In this document: positions 22,817 through 30,402 of the stretch, in pieces | How the letters are laid out: every line of letters starts with the position of its first letter | Numbering within the stretch: position 1 is the first letter of the stretch | DNA from: a virus | Direction: 5' to 3' (one strand) | IMG/VR virus record: IMGVR_UViG_3300042868_010004 | Span: 1-64,000 of that record | Length of the DNA stretch: 64,000 nt | Made by a program: the position numbers and the translations under genes | Notes under the pieces: generated by a model | Databases searched by the model: none | The model's input: the letters and a program-made list of their open reading frames with translations, nothing else | Told to the model about the DNA's origin: nothing

Positions 22817-23123
22817 ATTCATTCAGTATTTGAAATTAAACTGGTGGCGCTTCACTCCTGATAGCTGGCCCGATTGGTATTATCATTGGAAATTCAGAAT
22901 GAAAGATGGTTTGTTTTTCTGGTGGTATTATCGGACTAAGCCGTGGGAAAACAATTCGCGCTGCTGTGTTTGTGCGGGAACAGGTCGGCATCCTAAATAC
23001 GGGGATGAATGTGATGATTGCAAAGGGGCGGGGCAATATCCGAGGTATTGGGAAAGCAAAACGAGTCGAGCCTTTCAAATCCTTCGCCTGAGAATTAATA
23101 ACAGAATAAAGAAAAACCCTTGA
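22809..23123 (+). CDS. DnaJ-type zinc-finger protein without J domain
   Basis: A 104-residue protein with two CxxCxGxG repeats, CCVCAGTG and CDDCKGAG. They are spaced as in the DnaJ central zinc domain and form one zinc site. There is no J domain or substrate-binding region; the N-terminus is aromatic and basic (WWRFTPDSWPDWYYHWKFR). Small zinc proteins of this type occur in phages and may bind nucleic acids or unfolded proteins; which is unknown here. Confidence 0.7.
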   Translation: MIKFIQYLKLNWWRFTPDSWPDWYYHWKFRMKDGLFFWWYYRTKPWENNSRCCVCAGTGRHPKYGDECDDCKGAGQYPRYWESKTSRAFQILRLRINNRIKKNP

Positions 23124-23148
23124 CAGTAAAGAGCTTTTACCTCAATGT
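23120..23148 (+). promoter_or_regulatory. Early-type promoter, leaderless start at 23155
   Basis: TTGACA (23120-23125, overlapping the previous stop), 17-bp spacer, CAATGT (23143-23148), 6 nt to ATG 23155. Confidence 0.6.
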
Positions 23149-23154
23149 TTAAAC

Positions 23155-23352
23155 ATGACCGCTAAATACGGAATTCGGAATAAAATTACCGGGAAATACT
23201 TGAATTGCAAGCTCGGCGGGGTCTTTCATTATCAAGACTATCCAAAGGGCGATCCCGCCGAATATTGGGACAGTATGACGGAAGCAATTCTAAATATTAT
23301 CGGGTTGAACGGAGAGGTATTCCTAGAGGTATTCCAGAAACAATTTGACTGA
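23155..23352 (+). CDS. Hypothetical protein, 65 aa
   Basis: TAKYGIRNKITGKYLNCKLG start, then aromatic acidic part. Start fixed by the promoter. Unknown function. Confidence 0.6.
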   Translation: MTAKYGIRNKITGKYLNCKLGGVFHYQDYPKGDPAEYWDSMTEAILNIIGLNGEVFLEVFQKQFD

Positions 23353-23405
23353 AAAAACAAAAACAATGAGCGAAGTGAATTGCTTTGCGCCGTGAAACAA
23401 GCAAA

Positions 23406-23606
23406 ATGAAAACCACCAAACATATTGAATTGATTGAAAAACACACCGGCGGGCTGCATTCCGGCATTAAATATTATGCGGACGACAAACAAATCAGTCG
23501 GGAGGAATTTCAAGATATAAAGAACGAGGCTTGCCGATTGGAATGCATGTCGAACAGTCAGACGAACGGAGTTTGGACGTTTTATACAACGGCAGTTCTG
23601 AATTAA
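23406..23606 (+). CDS. Hypothetical protein, 66 aa
   Basis: Start at 23406 chosen over an upstream TTG. The 40 nt before it can fold into a GCGAAG/CTTTGC hairpin that has a counterpart before 32111. Starts KTTKHIELIEKHTGGLHSG; two Cys in the C-terminal half. Unknown. Confidence 0.6.
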   Translation: MKTTKHIELIEKHTGGLHSGIKYYADDKQISREEFQDIKNEACRLECMSNSQTNGVWTFYTTAVLN

Positions 23607-23610
23607 TTTT

Positions 23611-23826
23611 ATGAAAATCATTGAAGCAGAAAAGGGCGATTCAATCTATATTGCCTGTCAGAAAGCGGCTATGGAGTCTAAAAATATCCGAGGGATGGTA
23701 TCTCTGAATTTTAACGACATATCTATTATTATATCCCCATTTAGCGATCCAGATGACTCCGCAACAATCTACAATCTAAAACATAAAATCAAACAATTAG
23801 AACGGCCAATAGACTATCAAAATTAA
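23611..23826 (+). CDS. Hypothetical protein, 71 aa
   Basis: Helix-strand layout (DSIYIACQKAAMESKNIRG; MVSLNFNDISIIISPF). Last gene before a strong terminator. Unknown. Confidence 0.6.
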   Translation: MKIIEAEKGDSIYIACQKAAMESKNIRGMVSLNFNDISIIISPFSDPDDSATIYNLKHKIKQLERPIDYQN

Positions 23827-23850
23827 AATAAATCAGGTCGGTTTGTCTTC

Positions 23851-23880
23851 GCGGGCTCTTTAATTAGAGTCCGCTTTTTT
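23851..23880 (+). terminator. Intrinsic terminator
   Basis: Nine-base stem GCGGGCTCT with AGAGTCCGC (one G-T pair), 6-nt loop, then six T. Strong factor-independent terminator closing the preceding operon. Confidence 0.85.
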
Positions 23881-24143
23881 GTGCTCAGGCGGTATTCTTT
23901 GACAATTTTTTAAACTTGACACACTTCTTGCTTCATAATTTTTTACAATTTCCCTATGTATTTCCAGTAATTTCCCCCATGCTTCATTAGGGGAGTTCGC
24001 CCTTACTTTGCATTTGATTTCGGCATTTCTCCTCGTATGTTTGTTCTCGTTAAGGCAAGAAGAAAAAGGATCGACAAACCTTTACTCTTTAAGCCAATCA
24101 ATAAAAATAAACACACAAAACAAACACAAACAAAGGAATACAA
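23881..24143 (+). other. Intergenic control region before HTH gene
   Basis: No ORF seen. Two TTGACA hexamers (23899-23904 and 23926-23931) lie after the terminator. Neither has a good -10 at 16-17 bp, although CATAAT follows the second at a short distance. A long A/C-rich leader with AAAGGA ahead of the ATG at 24144 closes the region. It probably contains the promoter for the next unit. Confidence 0.45.
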
Positions 24144-24563
24144 ATGCTGACTATGAATGTAAAGGTCTCCCGTGAAATCGCCTCCATTGAGAAGCTTGAA
24201 AAGAAAATGGTCGCCCGAACGGCAAAATTGCGCGCGCTGATTGAATCGTCAATGCAGACCCCGCCTCGGTATGCGAATTCGCCCCGCTATAATCTTATGA
24301 ACCCGGTCATTAAACCGGAGGACGAGAAGAAAATCAATGCCATTCAGTCTGGCCAGAATGCGCCCACTCCGTTTAAGAAAACATGGGGGCCGGGAAAAGC
24401 TGTGCCGAATAAAATAAAGGATGAAGTCAAAGACTATCTCAGAGAGGGATTTACTGGGAAAGAAATTCGGACCCATCTAAATATCTCTCTTCCGACCATC
24501 CAGAAGATCAAAAAGGAGATCGGGCTGGTTAAAGAACGGAGTCTGTTCGGGGGTGGCAAATGA
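24144..24563 (+). CDS. C-terminal helix-turn-helix DNA-binding protein
   Basis: A 139-residue protein with a coiled-coil-like basic N-terminus (SIEKLEKKMVARTAKLRAL), a Pro-rich linker, and a C-terminal HTH (about 95-130). The HTH reads VKDYLREGFTGKEIRTHL then ISLPTIQKIKKEIG, typical of sigma-4/resolvase-like HTH. It follows its own control region and terminator, which fits a regulatory protein. Role inferred. Confidence 0.65.
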   Translation: MLTMNVKVSREIASIEKLEKKMVARTAKLRALIESSMQTPPRYANSPRYNLMNPVIKPEDEKKINAIQSGQNAPTPFKKTWGPGKAVPNKIKDEVKDYLREGFTGKEIRTHLNISLPTIQKIKKEIGLVKERSLFGGGK

Positions 24564-24751
24564 AAGACATGCTATGGGAAGGCTTCGTTTTAAGGAAATC
24601 CGATGGGGAAGAATTAAAAGCGACGATCTGGGATTTAGGATATGCAATTGTGGTGTCTTTCGATGAAGATTTACATTTACTTAATGAAGTAATACTGCCG
24701 GACGAATGCAAATGGATCTTAGAGAAACAGATGGATAAATTCACCGGATAG
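24560..24751 (+). CDS. Hypothetical protein, 63 aa
   Basis: ATGA overlap with the HTH gene. Sequence WDLGYAIVVSFDEDLHLLNE suggests a small alpha/beta fold. Unknown. Confidence 0.6.
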   Translation: MKDMLWEGFVLRKSDGEELKATIWDLGYAIVVSFDEDLHLLNEVILPDECKWILEKQMDKFTG

Positions 24752-24767
24752 ACAGTTCAAACGCCGT

Positions 24768-24899
24768 TTGCCGGTATACAAACCTCTGGAAGAGGATGTT
24801 GTTGATTCTCAGACCGCGCAGGAGAAACTAAGAGAGTCTTGCGAAGAATATCAGAAGTGGTTAGTATTCTCTGGTTTAACAATTAACTTATCTAAATAA
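24768..24899 (+). CDS. Possible 43-aa protein with TTG start
   Basis: Open frame from TTG 24768 to TAA 24897-24899. Acidic helical product (PLEEDVVDSQTAQEKLRESC). It fills a 150-bp gap between genes. Start codon is weak; it may instead be a frameshifted tail of the preceding gene. Confidence 0.3.
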   Translation: MPVYKPLEEDVVDSQTAQEKLRESCEEYQKWLVFSGLTINLSK

Positions 24900-24900
24900 A

Positions 24901-25210
24901 ATGTCTATCATAATCATCCCCCGCCAGCCTTTATAATCCCGACAAACGGGCGGAATTCATACAACTGATCGAAAAGAAAATTCACCAATCAATCACGCAT
25001 TGGGAGCGGTATTCCGATGGCCAAATAATTGCCAGCCAGCAAAAATTTCACCATGATCGTTATCAAGCTCTGACTGATGAAGTGGAAGAAATGTTCGGAG
25101 CCATTGGCATTAAAACGGATTGGCCCGGACTGCATCCTGTTTGCTTGATGCCCGATGGAACATCCGAATACAATATTGAGCGGGCCGTTAATACTATATT
25201 CAAACAGTAA
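24901..25210 (+). pseudogene. Frameshifted hypothetical gene
   Basis: ATG 24901 gives MSIIIIPRQPL then TAA at 24934-24936. The +1 frame is open from 24914 to TAA 25208-25210 and reads YNPDKRAEFIQLIEKKIHQS ... FGAIGIKTDWPGLHPVC. This is clearly protein-like but lacks its own early start. Joining them at a C5 run (24918-24922) or the following T run restores one ~100-residue protein. Single-base indel, sequencing error, or less likely programmed shift. Confidence 0.6.
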
Positions 25211-25214
25211 TAAT

Positions 25215-25430
25215 ATGAACTTAATTGGTTTTATATATTTTCATGATTTAGATCCTAATGATTTTCATCATGCGGGATATTTCAAGGCAGATGGACACGC
25301 CCTGACAAACATTCCTCTGGCTTACCATGTTGATTTTCAAACAAAATCCGGCGAGCCCTTCTGTTGTTGCCTTGGCGGAGAAGAGTATTTTTGGCCGGAC
25401 AGAGAATGGGGATTTACTTTTAATCCGTAA
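25215..25430 (+). CDS. Hypothetical protein, 71 aa
   Basis: Start at 25215; a longer frame would overlap the preceding broken gene. Aromatic/His-rich (FIYFHDLDPNDFHHAGYFKA), with a CCC motif (GEPFCCCLGGEE). Unknown. Confidence 0.55.
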   Translation: MNLIGFIYFHDLDPNDFHHAGYFKADGHALTNIPLAYHVDFQTKSGEPFCCCLGGEEYFWPDREWGFTFNP

Positions 25431-25435
25431 AATGG

Positions 25436-25464
25436 TTGACAAACCGGAAAATCCGCCCTAGATT
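25436..25464 (+). promoter_or_regulatory. Early-type promoter before 25486
   Basis: TTGACA (25436-25441), 17-bp spacer, TAGATT (25459-25464), followed by cattatcgtaatac and a short leader. Confidence 0.6.
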
Positions 25465-25485
25465 CATTATCGTAATACAAACACC

Positions 25486-25668
25486 ATGAAATTCACCATC
25501 GTAAATAAAACCCATCGCCGATATTTCTCTCATAGGGCTGGAGATAAAAATTTCTATCATGATAAACCCGTGATCGAATTTTCGGAAAAGCTCCCTGCCG
25601 AAGAGTTTATTTTTCAATTGGATGGCGAAAGATATTTGGAAGTCATACCCACAATTCCAACCGAATAA
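25486..25668 (+). CDS. Hypothetical protein, 60 aa
   Basis: Basic N-terminal half (KFTIVNKTHRRYFSHRAGDK), acidic C-terminal. Unknown. Confidence 0.55.
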   Translation: MKFTIVNKTHRRYFSHRAGDKNFYHDKPVIEFSEKLPAEEFIFQLDGERYLEVIPTIPTE

Positions 25669-25674
25669 AACATT

Positions 25675-26001
25675 ATGAAGCTGAACAATAAACAGTCCTG
25701 TGCAATTATTCGATACCTCATTACAAACAATCTCTTCGGGGATCTAAATACAACTTGGCCAATCAGTGATGCCTTGCCGACCCTCGGCGAATTGTTTGAT
25801 GGGGAAATTAAAGAGGCTCGAATTATTTATCGGTTTGGCATGGCTGGGAAGATTTGGAACAGCGGAGACCGAATTTATATCACGGGGCGGAATGAGACCG
25901 AATTGGGGCAAATTCATTTCGGATTGGCCGAACGAGAGCGGGTAGAAATTCAATCGGCAAATAATAATATAGCAGCAATCATTGAGGATTATAAGGACTA
26001 A
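25675..26001 (+). CDS. Hypothetical protein, 108 aa
   Basis: N-terminal helix (KQSCAIIRYLITNNLFGDLN), then mixed alpha/beta. Ends in a helical tail. Short gaps on both sides. Unknown. Confidence 0.65.
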   Translation: MKLNNKQSCAIIRYLITNNLFGDLNTTWPISDALPTLGELFDGEIKEARIIYRFGMAGKIWNSGDRIYITGRNETELGQIHFGLAERERVEIQSANNNIAAIIEDYKD

Positions 26002-26003
26002 TC

Positions 26004-26216
26004 ATGGGTGCGCATTCCACAATCAACGTAACTAGAAAAACCGCTTTAGAGTTATATCTTAAGCGATTTCCACAAATAACAGACAAGGAACTAGAGGATT
26101 TCCTAGGGTATCACTTGGACAAGTATCTGTACAATGTAAATATCGTGCCGGATGATTATGAGTTCCGTGAAGATGTATTACAAGGCGACCGTATTGCGCG
26201 AAGTCATTTAGAGTAA
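26004..26216 (+). CDS. Hypothetical protein, 70 aa
   Basis: Two bases after the previous stop. Helical (ALELYLKRFPQITDKELEDF), then an acidic end. Unknown. Confidence 0.6.
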   Translation: MGAHSTINVTRKTALELYLKRFPQITDKELEDFLGYHLDKYLYNVNIVPDDYEFREDVLQGDRIARSHLE

Positions 26217-26257
26217 GCGTTTTCCGTTTTCTGTGCATTATCATACCTGATAAACCC

Positions 26258-26701
26258 ATGAATACTACAACGAAGGCTACCTATAAGACTGTTAAGACAA
26301 TCAAGGATTACCCCGTTAATAAGTTTCGCGGAGGCTACTCTTTCACAATCCCCGCCGGTTCTATTGTTAGTAATAAAACCGCTTGTGGCTATGATGATTC
26401 ATGCCGCTTTTGGGTTAATTTCCGGGAAGTCGCGCGGAAAGTAACGGGATACAAAAATAGTCTTCTGTCTCATGATTTGGAGTATTATGGGGTGAATGTC
26501 CCGGCGGTGTATTACAAGGGCTCGGATTACATTTATGATGGCCGGGCGGGAATCTTTAAGGATCGGGCATTCGCTGAATTAACAGCGGAGAAAATTAAGG
26601 CGGATTTAGAAATGGAAAACAGGCCGATCATAAAAGAAGTTTTACTGAATGAACACGAATTCAGAAACCAAAAATGGATAATTGAGAAAATGTTGCCTTG
26701 A
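26258..26701 (+). CDS. Hypothetical protein, 147 aa
   Basis: Thr/Lys-rich start (TTTKATYKTVKTIKDYPVNK), then FRGGYSFTIPAGSIVSNKTA, which suggests a beta-rich fold, and a helical C-terminus. The -35 of the next promoter overlaps its stop. Unknown. Confidence 0.65.
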   Translation: MNTTTKATYKTVKTIKDYPVNKFRGGYSFTIPAGSIVSNKTACGYDDSCRFWVNFREVARKVTGYKNSLLSHDLEYYGVNVPAVYYKGSDYIYDGRAGIFKDRAFAELTAEKIKADLEMENRPIIKEVLLNEHEFRNQKWIIEKMLP

Positions 26702-26725
26702 CTTGGCCGGGCTGTCGGGTATTGT
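26698..26725 (+). promoter_or_regulatory. Early-type promoter before 26750
   Basis: TTGACT (26698-26703), 16-bp spacer, TATTGT (26720-26725), then cttatctgtaaatcg, which is the sequence shared downstream of several family members. Confidence 0.65.
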
Positions 26726-26749
26726 CTTATCTGTAAATCGAAATCAAAC

Positions 26750-26998
26750 ATGAAAACAATTTCCATTTCTGATTATTTGTTTCATTCTTTTCGCTTATCT
26801 TGCGATCAACTTGAAGTTAGTGAAGGCCCGGATTCTTTTACAATTGATGCAAAAGATATTCCAGTCGCCATACTGGCTGCTGATAGCAGCGCGGCAGAAG
26901 AAATTTTATCAGAGATAAGTGAGAGAAAAGGCTATGTTCAATTTGTTAGAAAGTTTGATTCTGTTGCGGTAAAATTTTCAAAAAAGCCAAAGCTGTGA
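26750..26998 (+). CDS. Hypothetical protein, 82 aa
   Basis: Alpha/beta composition (FRLSCDQLEVSEGPDSFTID; IPVAILAADSSAAEEILSEI). Overlaps the next gene by GTGA. Unknown. Confidence 0.6.
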   Translation: MKTISISDYLFHSFRLSCDQLEVSEGPDSFTIDAKDIPVAILAADSSAAEEILSEISERKGYVQFVRKFDSVAVKFSKKPKL

Positions 26999-27312
26999 AA
27001 ACAATCAATCCAGATAATTTCAAATACCGAGTGGACTATGCCGCTCAATGCTTTACAAAAGGTATTCAATCCCGATCTTTTGATAACTGTTTTGAAATGT
27101 TTGATGGGGATGCGGTTATTGTCGCACTTATTCGCCGGGCAAATAAAAACGAAAGGCTGAAACAGGCGATTCGTCGCGGTTGGTCTGAATTTGGCCCGAT
27201 GGGCTTTCCTGTAAGCTGGGAGAATGTTTACAATCTGCACAAAGATATTAAAGACCTTGTTGCCTTGGCCAAGCAAATGAGGGAATCCGCTGGGAGGAAA
27301 TATGGAGTATGA
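26995..27312 (+). CDS. Hypothetical protein, GTG start, 105 aa
   Basis: GTGA overlap with the previous stop and ATGA overlap with the next gene place it in a coupled operon. Basic helical protein (VALIRRANKNERLKQAIRRG). Unknown. Confidence 0.6.
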   Translation: MKTINPDNFKYRVDYAAQCFTKGIQSRSFDNCFEMFDGDAVIVALIRRANKNERLKQAIRRGWSEFGPMGFPVSWENVYNLHKDIKDLVALAKQMRESAGRKYGV

Positions 27313-27872
27313 AAGACTTTACCCTAGACGAATTAAAAGAATCTACCCCCTGTCAAATCTCCGACAATCCGGTTCGCTATATGTTGCCGAGCTGGTATGA
27401 TTCACGAGGAGAGAAGGGCGGATATATCTTTGATGATCCATCCAAAGCATTAGAATTCAAAGAGATTGAAATCCGAAATGCGGAATACCGATTAAGGGTA
27501 TTTAAAGAGCGGGAAGAGAAAGAGGAAAAAGAAAAGGCGGAACAAGAGAAGTTTCTAGCCTCATTCAACGGTTTTCTAAGTTCGGATCGTATGAAGGCCG
27601 GAAAACAATTGAAAACCCTAACCGCTTTAATTCGCTGGGAAGACAATGACGGACTAAGGACCGGAAATAAAAAAGAGTATATCGAGCGGAAGATAGAGCT
27701 GGGGTATGTTCCAAAGATTGATCGGAAGGCCATGTGTGACAAGCGACGGCGCTTTCTGGGCTATTCCGAAGACAAGACAGAGTTTTTACTTTGGAATGAA
27801 GCCGAACAGGTTTCCTCTACGATTAATAAGACGGAGTATGATTACGCTGTATTTCTGACTGAAAAACAATAA
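27309..27872 (+). CDS. Coiled-coil hypothetical protein, 187 aa
   Basis: Central highly charged coiled coil (KEREEKEEKEKAEQEKFLAS, about 65-85) between globular ends. ATGA overlap with the preceding gene. No recognised domain. Confidence 0.65.
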   Translation: MKDFTLDELKESTPCQISDNPVRYMLPSWYDSRGEKGGYIFDDPSKALEFKEIEIRNAEYRLRVFKEREEKEEKEKAEQEKFLASFNGFLSSDRMKAGKQLKTLTALIRWEDNDGLRTGNKKEYIERKIELGYVPKIDRKAMCDKRRRFLGYSEDKTEFLLWNEAEQVSSTINKTEYDYAVFLTEKQ

Positions 27873-27893
27873 AAGCCGAATTACTCTTCCGTC

Positions 27894-28154
27894 ATGAGAA
27901 TCAAACCCTACGAACTCCCGACATATATTGACGGATCTTATTATCCAGACAATCGGATAATCCATTTTTATGAAGATATGACCGGAATGCATGGCGGGCG
28001 GCTTGTCCATTTTTATTATGAATTCAATCATGCCGTTGCAGTAATATTTCTGACGGAGGGGTCAAAGAAAGAATTTTTAAATAAACTGCCTTTACATGAA
28101 AAGTCCGTGGGGAATTCTCTGAAAGATTATCTGAATTGGCGTGGAATTGCTTGA
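27894..28154 (+). CDS. Hypothetical protein, 86 aa
   Basis: A TACTCT hexamer ends 6 nt before this ATG, as at the leaderless promoters, but the -35 is poor. Aromatic/His-rich (DNRIIHFYEDMTGMHGGRLV). Unknown. Confidence 0.6.
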   Translation: MRIKPYELPTYIDGSYYPDNRIIHFYEDMTGMHGGRLVHFYYEFNHAVAVIFLTEGSKKEFLNKLPLHEKSVGNSLKDYLNWRGIA

Positions 28155-28178
28155 CAAGGCAGGATTTTTGGGTATTGT
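28151..28178 (+). promoter_or_regulatory. Early-type promoter before 28223
   Basis: TTGACA (28151-28156, overlapping the previous stop), 16-bp spacer, TATTGT (28173-28178), then cttccctgtaatc. Confidence 0.65.
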
Positions 28179-28222
28179 CTTCCCTGTAATCAAGACCGAA
28201 AACCTTCAGGCGAACAAAAAAA

Positions 28223-28435
28223 ATGATAACCGGCACTTCATATTTCCCAAGTAAGGCCCACGCTGAGTCTTATTATACCCCCTATTATGCGGGATTTTCT
28301 GATTTTAATTTCAATAAGATAATTAAGGAAAAAATTCAGTCGGGCGAAATTCATATCGGGAAGCCCCCAATCAAACCCGGACAGACTCTTTTTATTCAGG
28401 ATAATCGCTATTTTATACAGGAGACTAAAAAATGA
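28223..28435 (+). CDS. Small phage protein, 70 aa
   Basis: MITGTSYFPSKAHAESYYTP start, E-K-I-Q-S-G-E-I-H-I-G-K-P-P and KPGQTLFI later. This arrangement (ITGT-x-x-FPSK, then x-EGEI-x-IG-x-P, then PG) is found in many small phage proteins of unknown role. ATGA overlap with the next gene. Confidence 0.7.
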   Translation: MITGTSYFPSKAHAESYYTPYYAGFSDFNFNKIIKEKIQSGEIHIGKPPIKPGQTLFIQDNRYFIQETKK

Positions 28436-28677
28436 ATAATTCAACACAAATTGAACGCAATCTAGCTATTAATTATCGCTGGTGGTGAGACGATAAAGCT
28501 CCGATCTCATATAAGCATAACGAACAATTGGAAGAAATGGCTTGGGAAAGGATCGTTAAGCAAATTTCCAATGGTTATACCTCTGGTGAGCTTTCGTGTA
28601 GTGTTTGGGAAAATAACGATCATGATACCGAATATTCGGGGTGGTGGGAATTAAAGAAAAGCGAGGGCCGGAAATGA
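28432..28677 (+). pseudogene. Small gene interrupted by in-frame TGA
   Basis: ATG 28432 reads to ...LAINYRWW, then TGA at 28486-28488, then on in the same frame with DDKAPISYKHNEQLEEMAWE and YTSGELSCSV ... TEYSGWWELKK to TGA 28675-28677. Intact phage relatives of this small protein carry a charged residue between RWW and the acidic pair (YRWWRDD-type). A CGA-to-TGA change is therefore the simplest reading. ATGA overlaps on both ends show it was a regular operon member. Confidence 0.7.
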
Positions 28678-28910
28678 AAATTCAATCCGAAGATAAGATC
28701 GTCCATGAATCCTCCGATAAGGCATGTTATGTTTATAAACTCGGACAGGGCTTGTATGAGGTTCGCCTGAATGGTCCGACTCATTCTAAAATCATAGGCC
28801 GGTTTGATATGCCGGACGAGGATTGTGAGGCGAAAGAACGAGCCGTTTCTGTGTGTGATGACTGGCAAAATGTTTTGAAAATTATAGAAAAATACCAGAC
28901 AAGCCAATAA
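28674..28910 (+). CDS. Hypothetical protein, 78 aa
   Basis: Start set at 28674 by ATGA overlap. Acidic (VHESSDKACYVYKLGQGLYE), C-terminal helix VLKIIEKYQTSQ. Unknown. Confidence 0.6.
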   Translation: MKIQSEDKIVHESSDKACYVYKLGQGLYEVRLNGPTHSKIIGRFDMPDEDCEAKERAVSVCDDWQNVLKIIEKYQTSQ

Positions 28911-28916
28911 AACCGC

Positions 28917-28944
28917 TTGACCTTGGTTTGAATTTCTCTATGGT
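28917..28944 (+). promoter_or_regulatory. Early-type promoter before 28970
   Basis: TTGACC (28917-28922), 16-bp spacer, TATGGT (28939-28944). Confidence 0.6.
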
Positions 28945-28969
28945 TTATAACGTAGCCAACAAACACCCA

Positions 28970-29290
28970 ATGAATCCTCACGAAATTCCATTCCGCCTCA
29001 ATCTTTGGCCAATTTTTTCTTATATTGAGTGGCCAGAAGATCATATGAAAGTACCGGAAAGGAGGGATTGGCTTTATTTAAAGGAAATTCCCGAGGATAT
29101 TTGTGCTAATCTTTCAATCGGGCGACTAAAAGAATTTTTAGAAAACGAAGTCCGCAATCCAAATTTTGTCTTACATAGAGACGAGGCCGTTTGGATTCGT
29201 GAATATCTCTGGAAGCAGGAAAAGCATTTCCGAAATAAAGATTGGCGGAAAGCCTTTGGGGAGTTTTACGAAATGATTTTTCAGGCGTAA
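28970..29290 (+). CDS. Hypothetical protein, 106 aa
   Basis: Start at 28970, after the promoter. Trp/Glu-rich (WPEDHMKVPERRDWLYLKEI), helical C-terminal half. Unknown. Confidence 0.65.
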   Translation: MNPHEIPFRLNLWPIFSYIEWPEDHMKVPERRDWLYLKEIPEDICANLSIGRLKEFLENEVRNPNFVLHRDEAVWIREYLWKQEKHFRNKDWRKAFGEFYEMIFQA

Positions 29291-29297
29291 TTCCGCC

Positions 29298-29325
29298 TTG
29301 ACTCCGATGGTCTTTCTGCCATTCT
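29298..29325 (+). promoter_or_regulatory. Early-type promoter, near-leaderless start at 29333
   Basis: TTGACT (29298-29303), 16-bp spacer, CATTCT (29320-29325), 7 nt to ATG 29333. Confidence 0.6.
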
Positions 29326-29332
29326 CTTATCT

Positions 29333-29596
29333 ATGGAACACACAAACCTCCGCAAACAAGTTAAAACCATTGTTGAAGATAAAATTAAACGCATTTGCGC
29401 AAAGGAATTTCTTGCTGCGAATAAAAAACCAGACGGAACATTTAAGAAAAAGCACGTTCCTTATTCCGTTCCATCTATTATTTCAACACTGACCGGTTTT
29501 CTTTCCGAATTGGCGGACGAAGAAACGGGAATGGATAGAATTGAGGGAATCGCCTCTTTTGTTATCACGGGGGAAGTTTTTGAGAAAGCATTTTAA
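29333..29596 (+). CDS. Hypothetical protein, 87 aa
   Basis: Basic first half (KRICAKEFLAANKKPDGTFK), then VPSIISTLTGFLSELADEET. One-base overlap with the next ATG. Unknown. Confidence 0.6.
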   Translation: MEHTNLRKQVKTIVEDKIKRICAKEFLAANKKPDGTFKKKHVPYSVPSIISTLTGFLSELADEETGMDRIEGIASFVITGEVFEKAF

Positions 29597-29871
29597 TGAG
29601 AAGTAAAAAACCACTTTGGGAAATAACACCCGCTCCGGGAATTTATTGCGATAAAGTTTGGGGCGAGGGCGATGGTTATCAAATTGCCTGCCGGTATTTA
29701 GATAAATGTTGGCGCAAGCCCACGATTAAATCCGCCTTTCGTTATGCGCAAAAAGTTGCAAATGAATCTGGTTATGCGATGGCAATTAATGCGAGATATA
29801 ACTTAAAAAGATTTCGGAGTAAGAAACCCGTTAAATGTTTTATAGTTAGACCAGAAAAAAATCATGAATAA
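29596..29871 (+). CDS. Basic hypothetical protein, 91 aa
   Basis: Lys/Arg-rich with Trp and Cys (WGEGDGYQIACRYLDKCWRK), basic C-terminus. Overlaps the next gene by 8 bp. Unknown. Confidence 0.6.
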   Translation: MRSKKPLWEITPAPGIYCDKVWGEGDGYQIACRYLDKCWRKPTIKSAFRYAQKVANESGYAMAINARYNLKRFRSKKPVKCFIVRPEKNHE

Positions 29872-30037
29872 GTCACTCAAGCTCAGTAAGAATTTTTCGC
29901 GTAATATAAAGAAATTCGTGGAAAAACATGTTGAATTGGAAGATTCTGGATATACAAGAGAAGAGGCTATAATTTTCTTTTCTAATATTGCTCTTACGTT
30001 TACTAAAAGCCCCGATTCAGTCCGGCGCTATTTCTAA
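29864..30037 (+). CDS. Small protein, 57 aa
   Basis: ATG 29864 to TAA 30035-30037. Basic N-terminus (KSLKLSKNFSRNIKKFVEKH), then a helical acidic part and FFSNIALTF. The next gene starts 2 bp later. Unknown. Confidence 0.6.
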   Translation: MNKSLKLSKNFSRNIKKFVEKHVELEDSGYTREEAIIFFSNIALTFTKSPDSVRRYF

Positions 30038-30039
30038 TT

Positions 30040-30327
30040 ATGCCCGCCCCAAAAGAACCTGATTATTCCTGTCCGCATATTGATGAGGCTATTGCGGAAA
30101 TGGAAAAGGCGCGGAAAATTCATGATGCGCTCCGTAAATGGGGATCGTGGTGGGAAGATAAGGCAGGGGAAGTTGAAAAAGAACTAGGGGAGAAAATTGA
30201 AAAACTGGAAGGCGATATAGAGAAATTAAATGTTACCATAGATGATTTACGCGACGAAGTAGAATATTTTAAGAAAGAACGAGATGAAGCGTTGGAACGG
30301 GCTAAAGAATTAGAAAAATCTGAATAA
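30040..30327 (+). CDS. Coiled-coil phage protein, 95 aa
   Basis: N-terminal PAPKEPDYSCPHIDEAIAEM (a frequent start in small phage proteins: DYSCPHID), LRKWGSWW in the middle, then an uninterrupted charged coiled coil to the end. Possibly a structural or adaptor peptide. Unknown role. Confidence 0.7.
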   Translation: MPAPKEPDYSCPHIDEAIAEMEKARKIHDALRKWGSWWEDKAGEVEKELGEKIEKLEGDIEKLNVTIDDLRDEVEYFKKERDEALERAKELEKSE

Positions 30328-30333
30328 AAAGTC

Positions 30334-30361
30334 TTGCGTTTCGCTCGGTTTAGGTCATTCT
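30334..30361 (+). promoter_or_regulatory. Early-type promoter before 30403
   Basis: TTGCGT (30334-30339), 16-bp spacer, CATTCT (30356-30361), then a ~40-nt A/C-rich leader. Confidence 0.5.
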
Positions 30362-30402
30362 CTTAATTGCAACACCCATACCAACTCCGAACACTCATAC
30401 TA

